A DNA stretch of 38,034 bases from an uncultured Lachnospiraceae bacterium (lineage in GTDB: Bacteria; Bacillota; Clostridia; Lachnospirales; Lachnospiraceae), in NCBI GenBank assembly GCA_910586025.1, contig CAJUIO010000029.1, forward strand, positions 1-38,034, written 5' to 3'. How positions within the stretch are numbered: position 1 is the stretch's first letter; every line of letters begins with the position of its first letter. The position numbers and the translations under genes were made by a program. Below are positions 7,685 through 16,034 of the stretch, piece after piece. The notes below the pieces were generated by a model. That model made no database searches, was not told the DNA's origin, and saw only the letters and a program-made list of their open reading frames with translations.

Positions 7685-10600
7685 ATGAACACGGTGTGCC
7701 GGGATATATTTAAGGCTGTTCACGAAGGAAAATGGCTCAGTATCGAATATCGGAACGGACAGGAGGATGTGACGAAATACTGGATCGGAATCATCGGCAT
7801 TGATCCGAAGGAGCGTTCCATGCGGGTGAACGGCCTGCATCTTTCAAGATATACGAATAAGGAGCTGAAAATCTATATTGATTCCATCCTCTCCTCCTGT
7901 GTGATCGACGGTTCCTATTTCGAGACGGATCCGGGCCTGATCGAGGATATCCGCCGCAGTCCGTCCAGGTACCGGTCTCTTTTCCGGAACACGGCAAACT
8001 TAAGGATTCTGGACTATCTGGCCGACTGCAACAGACTGGATACCACTCCGTACAAGACGGATTATGCGTTGATCGGCCGTCTGGACGGGGACTGGGGCGG
8101 CACCCGCCAGCTTGAGCCGGAGCAGTTTCAGGAGATTGTAAAGAATTTTCAGTACGGCGCAAAGCAAAGCTCCTTAAACCGCAGGATCAGACAGCTTGCG
8201 CTCAATATCCTGAGTATAAACACCAGGCAGGGACTGTATGTGCTGGCCTATCGGGGACTGCGGCTGGATGTGGCGGGCCGGACACTGCGGAAGGACGAGC
8301 GGATTACGGTCTGCACGGAATTTACCATAAACGGGAATAAGCAGAGCATAAGGAAATTTCTGGATGCGGAGGATTATGAGCTTCTTGCGGATATTGAAAA
8401 GAACGGGGAGCTGATCAAGGACAGGATCACGCACTCCAATAAACAGATAAACGGCGTGGACGATATGCCCTATCTGATTGCCCTTGGCCGTGATCTGATC
8501 CTGGATCTGCATGAGGAATATGCGGCCATTCTCAAAATGTATGAGGAGGGAAAGCCCACCGTGCCCGTCAGGGCCTTCTTCGGAGAGCTGCTCCGGCAGA
8601 CGGGACGTAGAGCGGATTATCCTATCGCCCTTTTGGACAGGCGGGTCAATCTGGATCAGCTCCTTGCCATCCACAATGCCATGAAGCATCCCCTCGCCTA
8701 TATTCAGGGGCCGCCCGGCACAGGCAAGACCAGCACCATTGTGAATACCATAATCACTGCGTTTTTTAACGAGAAGACAGTGCTTTTCGCATCTTATAAC
8801 AATCACCCTATCGACGGCGTCTGTTCCAGGCTGCAGACGCTCTCTTACTGTGGAAAAGAGATCCCTTTTCCCATGATACGGCTCGGAAATGACGACAAGG
8901 TGCAGGAGGCGTTGGAGCATATTAAAAGGCTGTATGAGACGACCATGGATATCGCTGTCTATGGACGCACTCTTGAGAGGAACCGTGAAGACAGGATTCA
9001 GCGGACCAGAAAGCTCACGGAGCTTCTTCGCCGGCATGAGGAGAAGCTTGAGCTGAAGGAGAGAGAGGAGGCAATCGAAAAGCTCCTCGATAGGAACCGC
9101 CATCTCACCTTTCAGACAGAGCTTCAGGGCGTGCAGCTGTCCGAGGTGAGAGAAAAGCTGGAGGCCTTAGGGGAGATCACGGATGAGGAGGTGCTTAAAT
9201 ATATTGAGGAGGATGAGCGGGAATTCACAAAATACCTGTATTATACCTCGGCAGGATATATCAAGCGCCTGCAGGAGCCAAAGTATGAGGATCTGATTAA
9301 GATCGTCTACCATTCGGACAGGGAGGAGAGGGTCAGGCTGTTTAACGCCTATCTCAAGAAGGCGGAAAACCTGAAAAAGCTTCAGAGGATCTTTCCCGTG
9401 ATCGCCACCACGTCGATTTCCGCTCACAAGCTGGGGGAACCGGGGGTCTATTTTGACATGGTGATCATGGACGAGGCCAGTCAGGGCAACACGGCTGTAT
9501 CCCTTGTTCCCATCATCCGGGGACGGAACCTGATGCTGGTGGGGGATCCCCAGCAGCTGAGCCCGGTGATTGTCCTGGATCCCGCGGACAACGACAGGCT
9601 GCGCAGACTATACGGCGTGACGGATGAATACGATTATATCCGCAATTCCATATACAAGACTTACCTGGCCTGCGATGCGGTCAGCGGGGAGATTCTGCTG
9701 AGCCACCATTATCGCTGCAATAAACGGATTATTGACTTTAATAACAGAAAATATTACAACAACAAGCTAGTGATCAACAGTCAAAGCAGTGAAAAGGAGC
9801 CTCTTATTTTTAAAGATATTCCGGACAATACCGCCGATACCAGGAATACGGCCCCAAGGGAGGCGCAGGAGATTGTGCGCTTTGCCCGGCAGAATAAGGA
9901 CAAGAGGATCGGGGTGATCACGCCCTTTGCCAACCAGAGGGCTCTGATTGGAGATGCGCTTAAGGAGAACCGGATTGACAATGTGACCTGCGGCACGGTC
10001 CATGCCTTTCAGGGGGATGAGAAGGACGTGGTGCTTTTTTCCCTGGCACTCACGGACAAAACCGGCAAGGCGACCTACGAATGGCTGAAAAACAATAAGG
10101 AGCTGATCAATGTGGCTGTCTCCCGGGCAAAGGACCAGCTGATTATTCTGTCCAGCAAAAAGGAGCTTGACCGGCTTCACGGTGAAGAGTCGGATGATCT
10201 TTACGAGCTGACGCAGTATGTGCAGACCAGGGGAACCAGTCAGGTGACTCCCAGGGAAAATGCGTCCAGGGCTCTCGGGATCAAGCCCTACAGCACGGAG
10301 ACGGAGGAAGCCTTTCTGACTACCTTGAGCCATGCGCTCTCCAATGTGCTCAACACGGGCAGCCGGTGCGTGGTCCGCAGGGAGGTGAGTATCAGTCATG
10401 TCTTTGAAAACGGCGGTTCCTATCAGGATCTCTTTTACACGGGACGGTTTGACTTCGTGGTCTACGAGAGGGATTATTTCAGGAAGGAGATCCCTGTTCT
10501 TGCCATTGAGCTGGACGGGATCGAGCATGAAAGGGACAGCCTGGTCAGGGAGAGGGATCGGAAGAAGAATGAAATCTGCAGGGAGCACGGCTTTGAGCTG

Positions 10601-10687
10601 ATCCGGGTGGAGAACTCCTACGCCAGAAGATATAATTATATTAAGGAGATATTGATACGGTATTTTAAGAGCGTGAGAGCTCTTTGA
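7685..10687 (+). CDS. SF1 (DNA2/NAM7-type) helicase with C-terminal nuclease-like domain and WYL-like N-terminus
   Basis: A 1000-residue protein. Residues 10-80 (GKWLSIEYRN ... HLSRY ... IYIDSI) have the pattern of a WYL domain, a ligand-sensing module. The helicase core follows: Walker A GPPGTGKT at 342-349, a long charged insertion (about 410-545) likely coiled, DEAS at 596-599, GDPQQLSPV at 620-628, HYRCNKRIIDF, GVITPFANQR, and the UPF1-like motifs GTVHAFQGDEKDVV and NVAVSRAKDQL. The last 90 residues (FDFVVYERD ... AIELDGIEHE ... KNEICREHGFELIRVEN) fit a PD-(D/E)XK/DUF2726-like nuclease. This would be a cytoplasmic nucleic-acid unwinding and cutting enzyme, possibly anti-phage or repair; function is inferred from domains only. 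AGGAGG precedes the ATG. Confidence 0.85.
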   Translation: MNTVCRDIFKAVHEGKWLSIEYRNGQEDVTKYWIGIIGIDPKERSMRVNGLHLSRYTNKELKIYIDSILSSCVIDGSYFETDPGLIEDIRRSPSRYRSLFRNTANLRILDYLADCNRLDTTPYKTDYALIGRLDGDWGGTRQLEPEQFQEIVKNFQYGAKQSSLNRRIRQLALNILSINTRQGLYVLAYRGLRLDVAGRTLRKDERITVCTEFTINGNKQSIRKFLDAEDYELLADIEKNGELIKDRITHSNKQINGVDDMPYLIALGRDLILDLHEEYAAILKMYEEGKPTVPVRAFFGELLRQTGRRADYPIALLDRRVNLDQLLAIHNAMKHPLAYIQGPPGTGKTSTIVNTIITAFFNEKTVLFASYNNHPIDGVCSRLQTLSYCGKEIPFPMIRLGNDDKVQEALEHIKRLYETTMDIAVYGRTLERNREDRIQRTRKLTELLRRHEEKLELKEREEAIEKLLDRNRHLTFQTELQGVQLSEVREKLEALGEITDEEVLKYIEEDEREFTKYLYYTSAGYIKRLQEPKYEDLIKIVYHSDREERVRLFNAYLKKAENLKKLQRIFPVIATTSISAHKLGEPGVYFDMVIMDEASQGNTAVSLVPIIRGRNLMLVGDPQQLSPVIVLDPADNDRLRRLYGVTDEYDYIRNSIYKTYLACDAVSGEILLSHHYRCNKRIIDFNNRKYYNNKLVINSQSSEKEPLIFKDIPDNTADTRNTAPREAQEIVRFARQNKDKRIGVITPFANQRALIGDALKENRIDNVTCGTVHAFQGDEKDVVLFSLALTDKTGKATYEWLKNNKELINVAVSRAKDQLIILSSKKELDRLHGEESDDLYELTQYVQTRGTSQVTPRENASRALGIKPYSTETEEAFLTTLSHALSNVLNTGSRCVVRREVSISHVFENGGSYQDLFYTGRFDFVVYERDYFRKEIPVLAIELDGIEHERDSLVRERDRKKNEICREHGFELIRVENSYARRYNYIKEILIRYFKSVRAL

Positions 10688-10715
10688 AAATGAGGAAAGG
10701 AAAAAGGATCTGGGA

Positions 10716-12071
10716 ATGAAAAGAGAGAGTTTTAAATCGAGGCTTGGTTTTATCCTGATCTCCGCAGGCTGTGCGGTGGGAATCGGGAACGTGTGGAAGT
10801 TTCCCTATGTGACGGGACAAAACGGAGGGGGAATCTTTGTTCTGTTCTACCTGCTCTTTTTGATTGCGGTGGGAGTTCCGGTGCTCACCATGGAATTTGC
10901 GGTGGGAAGAGCCAGCAAAAAGAGCGTGGTGGGCTGCTATCAGGAGCTGGAAAAGAAAGGGAGTAAATGGCATCTTCACGGTTATGTGGCGCTTTTTGGC
11001 AATTATGTGCTTATGATGTTTTATACCACTGTGTCGGGCTGGATGCTCAGTTATTTTTATCGTTTTCTCAGGAATGATTTTAAGGGCCTTGGACCGGAGG
11101 CGGTGGCCGGGGAGTTTTCCGGTATGTTGGCAGACCCTTACGGAATGGCATTCTGGATGGCGGTCATTGTGATTGTGGGCTTTCTCATCTGTTCCTTCGG
11201 CCTTCAGGCGGGAGTGGAAAAGATCAGCAAGCCCATGATGATCGGCCTGCTGCTTCTGATCGTGGTTCTGGCCTTCCACAGCATTGCTCTTGACGGGGGA
11301 ATGGAAGGCCTGAAATTTTATCTGGTTCCCGACTGGGGAAAGGTTGAGAAGAGCGGGCTGGTCAACGTGATCATCGCCGCAATGAACCAGGCCTTTTTTA
11401 CGTTAAGCCTTGGTATCGGGGCCATGGAAATTTTCGGGAGCTATATGAGCAGGGAACACACGCTTCTGGGGGAGTCGCTCCGGATCGCCGTTCTGGACAC
11501 CTTTGTGGCAATTGTCTCCGGTCTCATTATTTTTCCCGCATGCTTTGCCTACGGGGTGGATCCGGGAGCCGGGCCGGAGCTGATATTCATCACGCTTCCC
11601 AACGTGTTTTCCTCCATGCCGGGCGGAAATATCTGGGGAAGTCTGTTTTTCCTGTTTATGACCTTTGCCTCCTTCTCCACGATTATAGCCGTGTTTGAAA
11701 ATATTATCGCCTGCTGCATGGATAAATGGAAAATCAGCCGAAGAAAGGCATCCGTGATCAACGGTATTCTTCTTCTGATCGCATCCCTTCCCTGTGTGCT
11801 GGGGTATAATGTCTGGAGCTCCTTCCAGCCAAGAGGAGCGGGGAGCGCGGTGCTTGATCTGGAGGACTTTATTGTCAGCAATCTGCTTCTGCCTGCCGGC
11901 TCTCTGATTTTCCTGCTGTTTTGCGTGACCAGATGGGGCTGGGGATTCGACAGATACCTGGAGGAGGCCAATGCCGGAGCGGGCATGAAAATACCGAAAT
12001 TCCTGAAGGGATATGTGACCTGGGTGATACCCTGCGTGATCGTAATTATTCTGATTATGGGGCTCAAGTAA
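10716..12071 (+). CDS. Neurotransmitter:sodium symporter (NSS/SNF) family transporter
   Basis: A 451-residue polytopic membrane protein with about 11-12 hydrophobic helices. TM1 has the sodium/substrate-site signature (SAGCAVGIGNVWKFPY), followed by NGGGIFVLFYLLFL and MEFAVGRAS, as in bacterial LeuT/MhsT/Tyt1 relatives. TM6-like LSLGIGAMEIFGSY is also recognisable. Such proteins import amino acids using the sodium gradient; the substrate cannot be assigned. Starts 28 bases after the helicase gene, with GGATCTGGGA before ATG. No clear terminator follows. Confidence 0.93.
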   Translation: MKRESFKSRLGFILISAGCAVGIGNVWKFPYVTGQNGGGIFVLFYLLFLIAVGVPVLTMEFAVGRASKKSVVGCYQELEKKGSKWHLHGYVALFGNYVLMMFYTTVSGWMLSYFYRFLRNDFKGLGPEAVAGEFSGMLADPYGMAFWMAVIVIVGFLICSFGLQAGVEKISKPMMIGLLLLIVVLAFHSIALDGGMEGLKFYLVPDWGKVEKSGLVNVIIAAMNQAFFTLSLGIGAMEIFGSYMSREHTLLGESLRIAVLDTFVAIVSGLIIFPACFAYGVDPGAGPELIFITLPNVFSSMPGGNIWGSLFFLFMTFASFSTIIAVFENIIACCMDKWKISRRKASVINGILLLIASLPCVLGYNVWSSFQPRGAGSAVLDLEDFIVSNLLLPAGSLIFLLFCVTRWGWGFDRYLEEANAGAGMKIPKFLKGYVTWVIPCVIVIILIMGLK

Positions 12072-12191
12072 GACTTGCATATTCGGTTTGCGTATGATAT
12101 CATATTGATGAAATATAACTAAAATGTAAACGGAAGCGTGATATAGAAAGAGAACGGGATCACGCCTTCGGGAAAGAAGGAGGAGGGCAAG

Positions 12192-12797
12192 ATGGCCAGA
12201 TTTGTAAAAGACCTGCAGTTGAACAAACCGGATGATTTTGTGGAATTTATCATGAACGATTATCTGAAGAAAAATCAGTTTTCCCTGTCGGACTGGAAGG
12301 GAGAGGCGGCTTACCGTGCAGGAGATGCCATGATGGAAGGCTTCAAATACCTGAAATGGTCTTATCAGGGAGGAGTGCTTCACGTGGAAGCATGGCTGAA
12401 AGGAAGCTTTGGGAAGGAAATGGGCCTGGAGGGCTTTGTGGGAATTCTGATGAAGAAGCCTTACAGGGAGAGCCTGGAGCAGCTGTTCACCACTCTGATG
12501 CAGGAGATTCCGGCATCCGGGGATGGTACATACAGTGCGGCATCGTCAATCCCGGTTCAGACCGTGGACAATACAGGAGCGGCGAACATATCACTGGTAC
12601 TCGGTGCGCTCAGCTGCATTTTCTGCTGGATTCCCATTGTGGCAATTCTGTTCGGCTGCCTGGGCTTTTCTAGGGCGAGAATGGGTTCCGGCTCCAGCAA
12701 TGCGGGACGGGCCAAGGTGGGGAAGATATTCTGTATCCTCGGCGTTGTGATCGCAATTGTTCTCTGGATTATGAATATTTTGGTGATTTTCCTGTAA
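12192..12797 (+). CDS. DUF4190-like two-helix membrane protein
   Basis: A 201-residue protein. The first 120 residues are soluble and not recognised. The C-terminal 70 contain two hydrophobic helices separated by a short basic loop (GCLGFSRARMG), ending in a hydrophobic tail; this is the usual DUF4190 arrangement (NISLVLGALSC ... KVGKIFCILGVVIAI). Function unknown. A strong GGAGGAGGG precedes the ATG. The 120 bases upstream contain AT-rich sequence but no promoter good enough to call. Confidence 0.7.
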   Translation: MARFVKDLQLNKPDDFVEFIMNDYLKKNQFSLSDWKGEAAYRAGDAMMEGFKYLKWSYQGGVLHVEAWLKGSFGKEMGLEGFVGILMKKPYRESLEQLFTTLMQEIPASGDGTYSAASSIPVQTVDNTGAANISLVLGALSCIFCWIPIVAILFGCLGFSRARMGSGSSNAGRAKVGKIFCILGVVIAIVLWIMNILVIFL

Positions 12798-12835
12798 GTA
12801 AATTAACTCGGACAGATTCTAAAGGAGTGATTTTG

Positions 12836-13561
12836 ATGCTGCGCATAGCGATCTGCGATGATGCGGCTGCTTATGGTGACTGGTTAGAAGAATTTGTTAA
12901 GGGGTGGGCGATGGAGCGCCGGTTCAATATACAGATCGGAAAATTCATAAGCGGTGAGGATTTGCTGGCTGATATTGAAGCCACAGGGTACTATGATGTT
13001 GTCCTTATGGACATTGATTTAAGGGGCGGTATGAACGGGATTCATACCGCCGAGAGAATCAAAAAAATCTATAAACATATCTGTTTGATTTTTGTTTCCC
13101 AGTATGATGATTATTATAAAGATGTTTTTCATATACATCCTTTTCAGTATCTGGAAAAGGCAGAGCAGAAGGGAAGGCTTGCCGAGAGCCTTGACCAGGC
13201 CGTGGGTTTTTACCGGTATACAAAAGAAATCTATACCTTTCAGTTTAAAGGAATCAATCACGGCATCCTTCTTTATGAAGTGTTATACTTTGTCAGCGAA
13301 GGAAGAGTGATAAGGGTATTTTTGGAAAACGGTTCGGATTATGTTTTTTACGGAAAGCTGGATGAGCTGGAGAAGAGGTTGAAAAAGAGCAACAGTCAGT
13401 TCATCAGGATTCATAAATCTTATCTGGTTAACGGGAGACAGATGGAAAGATATAGTACTAAGAATGTGAAACTGAGAAATGGAATGATACTTCCGGTCAG
13501 CCTGAACAGAAGAAAAAATCTGCTCCAATATCATATGGAATATATGGAGAGATTACTTTAA
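12836..13561 (+). CDS. LytTR family response regulator (AgrA-like)
   Basis: A 241-residue regulator. An upstream in-frame GTG at 12827 overlaps the AAAGGAG ribosome site, so the ATG at 12836 is taken as the start. The receiver domain has the acidic pair in ICDD (residues 8-9) and the phospho-acceptor D59 (VVLMDIDL). In the lysine region FQYLEKAEQ is less canonical. The C-terminal 105 residues are a LytTR DNA-binding domain (ILYFVSEGRVIRVF ... FIRIHKSYLVNGRQM). These regulators bind paired 9-bp direct repeats one or two helical turns upstream of promoters; such a pair starts directly after this gene. Its likely partner kinase is the GHKL protein at 14212. Confidence 0.93.
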   Translation: MLRIAICDDAAAYGDWLEEFVKGWAMERRFNIQIGKFISGEDLLADIEATGYYDVVLMDIDLRGGMNGIHTAERIKKIYKHICLIFVSQYDDYYKDVFHIHPFQYLEKAEQKGRLAESLDQAVGFYRYTKEIYTFQFKGINHGILLYEVLYFVSEGRVIRVFLENGSDYVFYGKLDELEKRLKKSNSQFIRIHKSYLVNGRQMERYSTKNVKLRNGMILPVSLNRRKNLLQYHMEYMERLL

Positions 13562-13565
13562 TTAT

Positions 13566-13623
13566 TACATTTGAGATATTGTTTATTACATTTGTACGTA
13601 TTTATTCGAAAAAATCTTATAAT
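13566..13623 (+). promoter_or_regulatory. Putative LytTR-activated promoter with two direct-repeat boxes
   Basis: The 12-mer TTATTACATTTG occurs twice (13562-13573 and 13583-13594), 21 bases apart. Within it the 9-mers TACATTTGA (13566) and TACATTTGT (13587) match the published LytTR box [TA][AC][CA]GTTN[AG][TG] at 7 and 8 of 9 positions, with the standard 12-base gap. The second box abuts the -35 position of a perfect TATAAT (13618-13623), whose -35 (TACGTA) is very poor. This is the architecture of an activator-dependent promoter. Predicted start is near 13630, reading toward the XRE and kinase genes. Confidence 0.6.
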
Positions 13624-13658
13624 AGAGATGATCTTAAAGCTTTCTTTATTTATCTGTG

Positions 13659-13680
13659 ATGGGCAGGGCAACCTGCCCAT
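13659..13680 (+). other. RNA hairpin with GNRA tetraloop in the leader
   Basis: ATGGGCAGG and CCTGCCCAT form a perfect 9-bp stem closed by GCAA, a stable GNRA loop. It lies 30 bases after the predicted start of the LytTR-controlled transcript. The downstream TTGTCTCTC is only weakly U-rich, so it may be a weak terminator or attenuator of a short RNA, or an mRNA-stabilising element. The rest of the gap to 13862 is AT-rich. Confidence 0.5.
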
Positions 13681-13750
13681 TGTCTCTCAGAAGGACAACG
13701 TATAAAAAATTTTTTTCATGAAATTATAATTATAAAGATATACTATTTAT

Positions 13751-13759
13751 ACAGTTGAT
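13751..13759 (+). promoter_or_regulatory. Single LytTR-box match
   Basis: ACAGTTGAT matches all positions of the LytTR box consensus, but I see no partner at one or two helical turns. A weak promoter (TTGATT near 13755, TATACA near 13780) overlaps it, so it could modulate transcription of the XRE-kinase pair. Confidence 0.3.
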
Positions 13760-13862
13760 TTCAATGATATCCATATTCTTATACAATATTTACAGAATTA
13801 TATTGCGGCTTACATAAGAGGCTTGCCGGCAGGCGGCCCCGGACACAGGCAGGTGATCAGAA

Positions 13863-14228
13863 TTGGCAGTGGACTACAGGAATATGGGAATCAGAATACG
13901 GAAGAGACGGGAAGAGAGCGGATTATCCCAGGCACAGCTGGCCGAGAAGGCAGATATCTCGGCGCAGCATGTGAGTAATGTGGAAAATGCCAGAAGCAAG
14001 GTCGGTCTGGAAAAGCTCGTGGCGATCGCCAATGTGCTGGACAGCTCGGTGGACGAGCTGGTCTGCGGAAGCATAAAGAGAGGCCGTACGGTTTATAACA
14101 GTGAGATAGCGGAGCTTTTGGAAGATTTCTCCGATATGGAGATTAAAATGCTTCCGGACATACTGAGGCACATGAAGTATTTTTACAAGTCGGTCAGAGA
14201 CAGTCTGGAAGATGAAAAGAATGTGTGA
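13863..14228 (+). CDS. XRE family helix-turn-helix regulator
   Basis: A 121-residue protein. The TTG start at 13863 has AGGTGAT five bases upstream; a GTG at 13869 is the alternative. Residues 8-66 are a classic Cro/CI-type HTH (IRIRKRREESGLSQAQLAEKA ... HVSNVENARSKVGLEKLVAIANVL, broken here for length). The C-terminal 50 residues (SEIAELLEDFSDMEIKMLPD) are a helical region common in clostridial XRE regulators with no known ligand. It overlaps the kinase gene by 17 bases, implying coupled translation and joint function. Confidence 0.88.
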   Translation: MAVDYRNMGIRIRKRREESGLSQAQLAEKADISAQHVSNVENARSKVGLEKLVAIANVLDSSVDELVCGSIKRGRTVYNSEIAELLEDFSDMEIKMLPDILRHMKYFYKSVRDSLEDEKNV

Positions 14229-14874
14229 GAGCATAAGGAGACGGAACGAGTATTACAGAAGTCTCTATGAGGATATAAGACGAAGGGAAAAAGCGCTTGG
14301 CAGGATACGGCATGAGCTCGGCAATCTTTTTGTCCTGCAGATGAGCTATCTGGAGAGCGGGAGATACGAGGAGCTTCGGCGGCTGTATCTGAATATGATC
14401 GAAAGCCTGAGAGCCTCGGGCACCGTGATTCATACCGGAAATATAGGTCTTGATTCGATCGTGAGCTTTAAGCTCAGGCAGGCGCGGCAAAGAAGGATAG
14501 ATGCCGCATGGGAGATCAGGGTCGGCGGCAGAATTTTGATCGGTGACAGAGATATCAATTCTCTTATGGGAAATCTGTTTGATAATGCGGTCGAGGCCTG
14601 CACGCGGCTTCCAAGAGACAGGAGAAAAATTTGTCTGAAAATCACTTCCAGTGAGACGGCTTTTTATTTTCAGATGGCGAACAGCTTTGACGGGTACCTG
14701 TGCAGGAACCGCCGGGGAGAGCTCCTCTCCAGAAAGCCGGATAAGAAAAATCATGGGATCGGAATGAAAACCGTAAGGAGGATAGCAAGGAAATACTGCG
14801 GCGATATCCGCATCGAACAGCAGGAAGATATGTTCGTGGTAAAGGGCCTGCTGTATTTCAGGGATAAGCTCTGA
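14212..14874 (+). CDS. Soluble GHKL sensor histidine kinase (AgrC-like catalytic core)
   Basis: A 220-residue protein made almost only of a kinase core. The phospho-acceptor motif RHELGN has its histidine at residue 34, the N-box NLFDNAVEA is at 121-129, and the G-box HGIGMKTV is near 187, as in HPK10/AgrC-type kinases. No membrane helices or sensor domain precede the H-box, which is unusual: AgrC-like kinases are normally polytopic. Sensing must come from a partner, and the overlapping XRE protein is the obvious candidate. The LytTR regulator 650 bases upstream is the likely phosphoacceptor. It ends before the terminator at 14909. Confidence 0.86.
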   Translation: MKRMCESIRRRNEYYRSLYEDIRRREKALGRIRHELGNLFVLQMSYLESGRYEELRRLYLNMIESLRASGTVIHTGNIGLDSIVSFKLRQARQRRIDAAWEIRVGGRILIGDRDINSLMGNLFDNAVEACTRLPRDRRKICLKITSSETAFYFQMANSFDGYLCRNRRGELLSRKPDKKNHGIGMKTVRRIARKYCGDIRIEQQEDMFVVKGLLYFRDKL

Positions 14875-14908
14875 AATGACGAGTTTGCAATCGCTCACAT
14901 ATATTGTG

Positions 14909-14945
14909 AAAAGGAAGCCAATCAATAGAGGGGCTTCTTTTGTTT
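14909..14945 (+). terminator. Rho-independent terminator after the kinase gene
   Basis: AAAAGGAAGCC pairs with GGCTTCTTTT around a 10-12 base loop and is followed by TGTTTTA. It separates the regulatory module from the polysaccharide operon. Confidence 0.7.
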
Positions 14946-15030
14946 TATGATAGCGGACAAAATTCTTGTATCTGACAGCAGACAGGATAGTCTGCAAACA
15001 TCAAAAACAAAATAACAAAATCCAACAATG

Positions 15031-15059
15031 TTGTGATATTTTTTGGGATATGCTATACT
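15031..15059 (+). promoter_or_regulatory. Main promoter of the exopolysaccharide operon
   Basis: TTGTGA (15031-15036), a 17-base spacer and TATACT (15054-15059) preceded by TGC (extended -10). It starts transcription near 15066, about 40 bases before the first glycosyltransferase start, and excludes the longer in-frame start at 15033. Confidence 0.75.
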
Positions 15060-15104
15060 ATAACCCAGACTAAAGGAAATTATTTGAAATGCAGAGGTAA
15101 TGCC

Positions 15105-16034
15105 ATGAAACTGCTCAGTGCGATTGTGCCTTGTTATAATGAGGAAGAAAACGTTCCTTATTTTTATGAGGAGTTTTTGAAAAACCAGGAATTTTTTGAG
15201 AAGAATGATCTGGAATTTGAATTATGGTACATTGACGACGGCTCAGGGGATGGCACGGCGGAGGCGGTAAAGAAGCTGATCCGGAAGGATGCGAGAGTGC
15301 ATCTTCTGTCTTTTTCAAGGAATTTCGGCAAGGAGGCGGCGCTCTATGCCGGACTTCAGAAAGCGGAGGGGGATTATGTGGCGTGTATGGATGCGGATCT
15401 GCAGGATCCTCCGAGCCTTCTTCCCGAGATGTTCGAGAGCCTGAGCGAGGGCTATGACATGGCTGCCACAAGACGGGTGACAAGAAAGGGGGAGCCTGTG
15501 ATCCGCTCCTTCTTTGCGAGGATGTTCTATAAGCTGATGAAACGGATATCAAGAGCCGAGATGGTGGACGGGGCCAGGGATTTCCGCCTGATGACAAGGC
15601 AGGTGGTGGATGCGGTGCTCTCACTGGAGGAATATAACCGCTTTACCAAGGGAATATTCGGCTGGGTGGGCTTTCGGACAAAATGGCTTGAATTTGACAA
15701 TGTGGAGAGGAAAAAGGGCGAGACCAAGTGGTCCTTCTGGAAGCTGTTTATCTATTCCCTGGAGGGAATCACCTCCTTTTCCACGGCACCCCTTGCCTTT
15801 GCGGCCTTTATGGGCGTGTGCTTCTGCCTTCTTTCCTTCTTTCTGATTATTTTTACCATAGTGAGGAAGGCGATGTTCGGGGATCCGACCTCGGGCTGGC
15901 CGTCTCTGGTGTGCATTATCTCCCTGATCAGCGGCGTACAGCTTTTCTGCCTTGGAATTGTGGGCCAGTATCTTGCAAAAACGTATATGGAAGTAAAAAG
16001 ACGGCCAATCTATCTTGTAAAAGAGGAAATATAA
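15105..16034 (+). CDS. GtrB/DPM1-like polyprenyl-phosphate glycosyltransferase (GT2)
   Basis: A 309-residue protein from the ATG at 15105, with AGAGGTAA upstream; the open frame extends to 15033, but that lies inside the promoter. The GT2 domain (IVPCYNEEENVP, YIDDGSGDGT, MDADLQDPP) is typical of enzymes that load a hexose from a nucleotide sugar onto undecaprenyl phosphate. Two C-terminal hydrophobic helices (about 230-255 and 270-290) anchor it, as in GtrB, CsbB and YfdH. The product would be flipped and used by a GT-C enzyme; the membrane protein at 25823 is a candidate. First gene of the operon; its stop codon abuts the next start (TAAATG). Confidence 0.9.
   Translation: MKLLSAIVPCYNEEENVPYFYEEFLKNQEFFEKNDLEFELWYIDDGSGDGTAEAVKKLIRKDARVHLLSFSRNFGKEAALYAGLQKAEGDYVACMDADLQDPPSLLPEMFESLSEGYDMAATRRVTRKGEPVIRSFFARMFYKLMKRISRAEMVDGARDFRLMTRQVVDAVLSLEEYNRFTKGIFGWVGFRTKWLEFDNVERKKGETKWSFWKLFIYSLEGITSFSTAPLAFAAFMGVCFCLLSFFLIIFTIVRKAMFGDPTSGWPSLVCIISLISGVQLFCLGIVGQYLAKTYMEVKRRPIYLVKEEI

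Noticed and set aside
9767..10588. 273-codon minus-strand open frame
   Set aside because: Shadow of the helicase gene, whose conserved motifs run through this stretch.
13628..13708. 26-codon open frame beginning at the predicted start of the LytTR-controlled RNA
   Set aside because: It would be leaderless with no ribosome site, and the hairpin lies inside it. A peptide pheromone was considered, but there is no processing gene or typical sequence.
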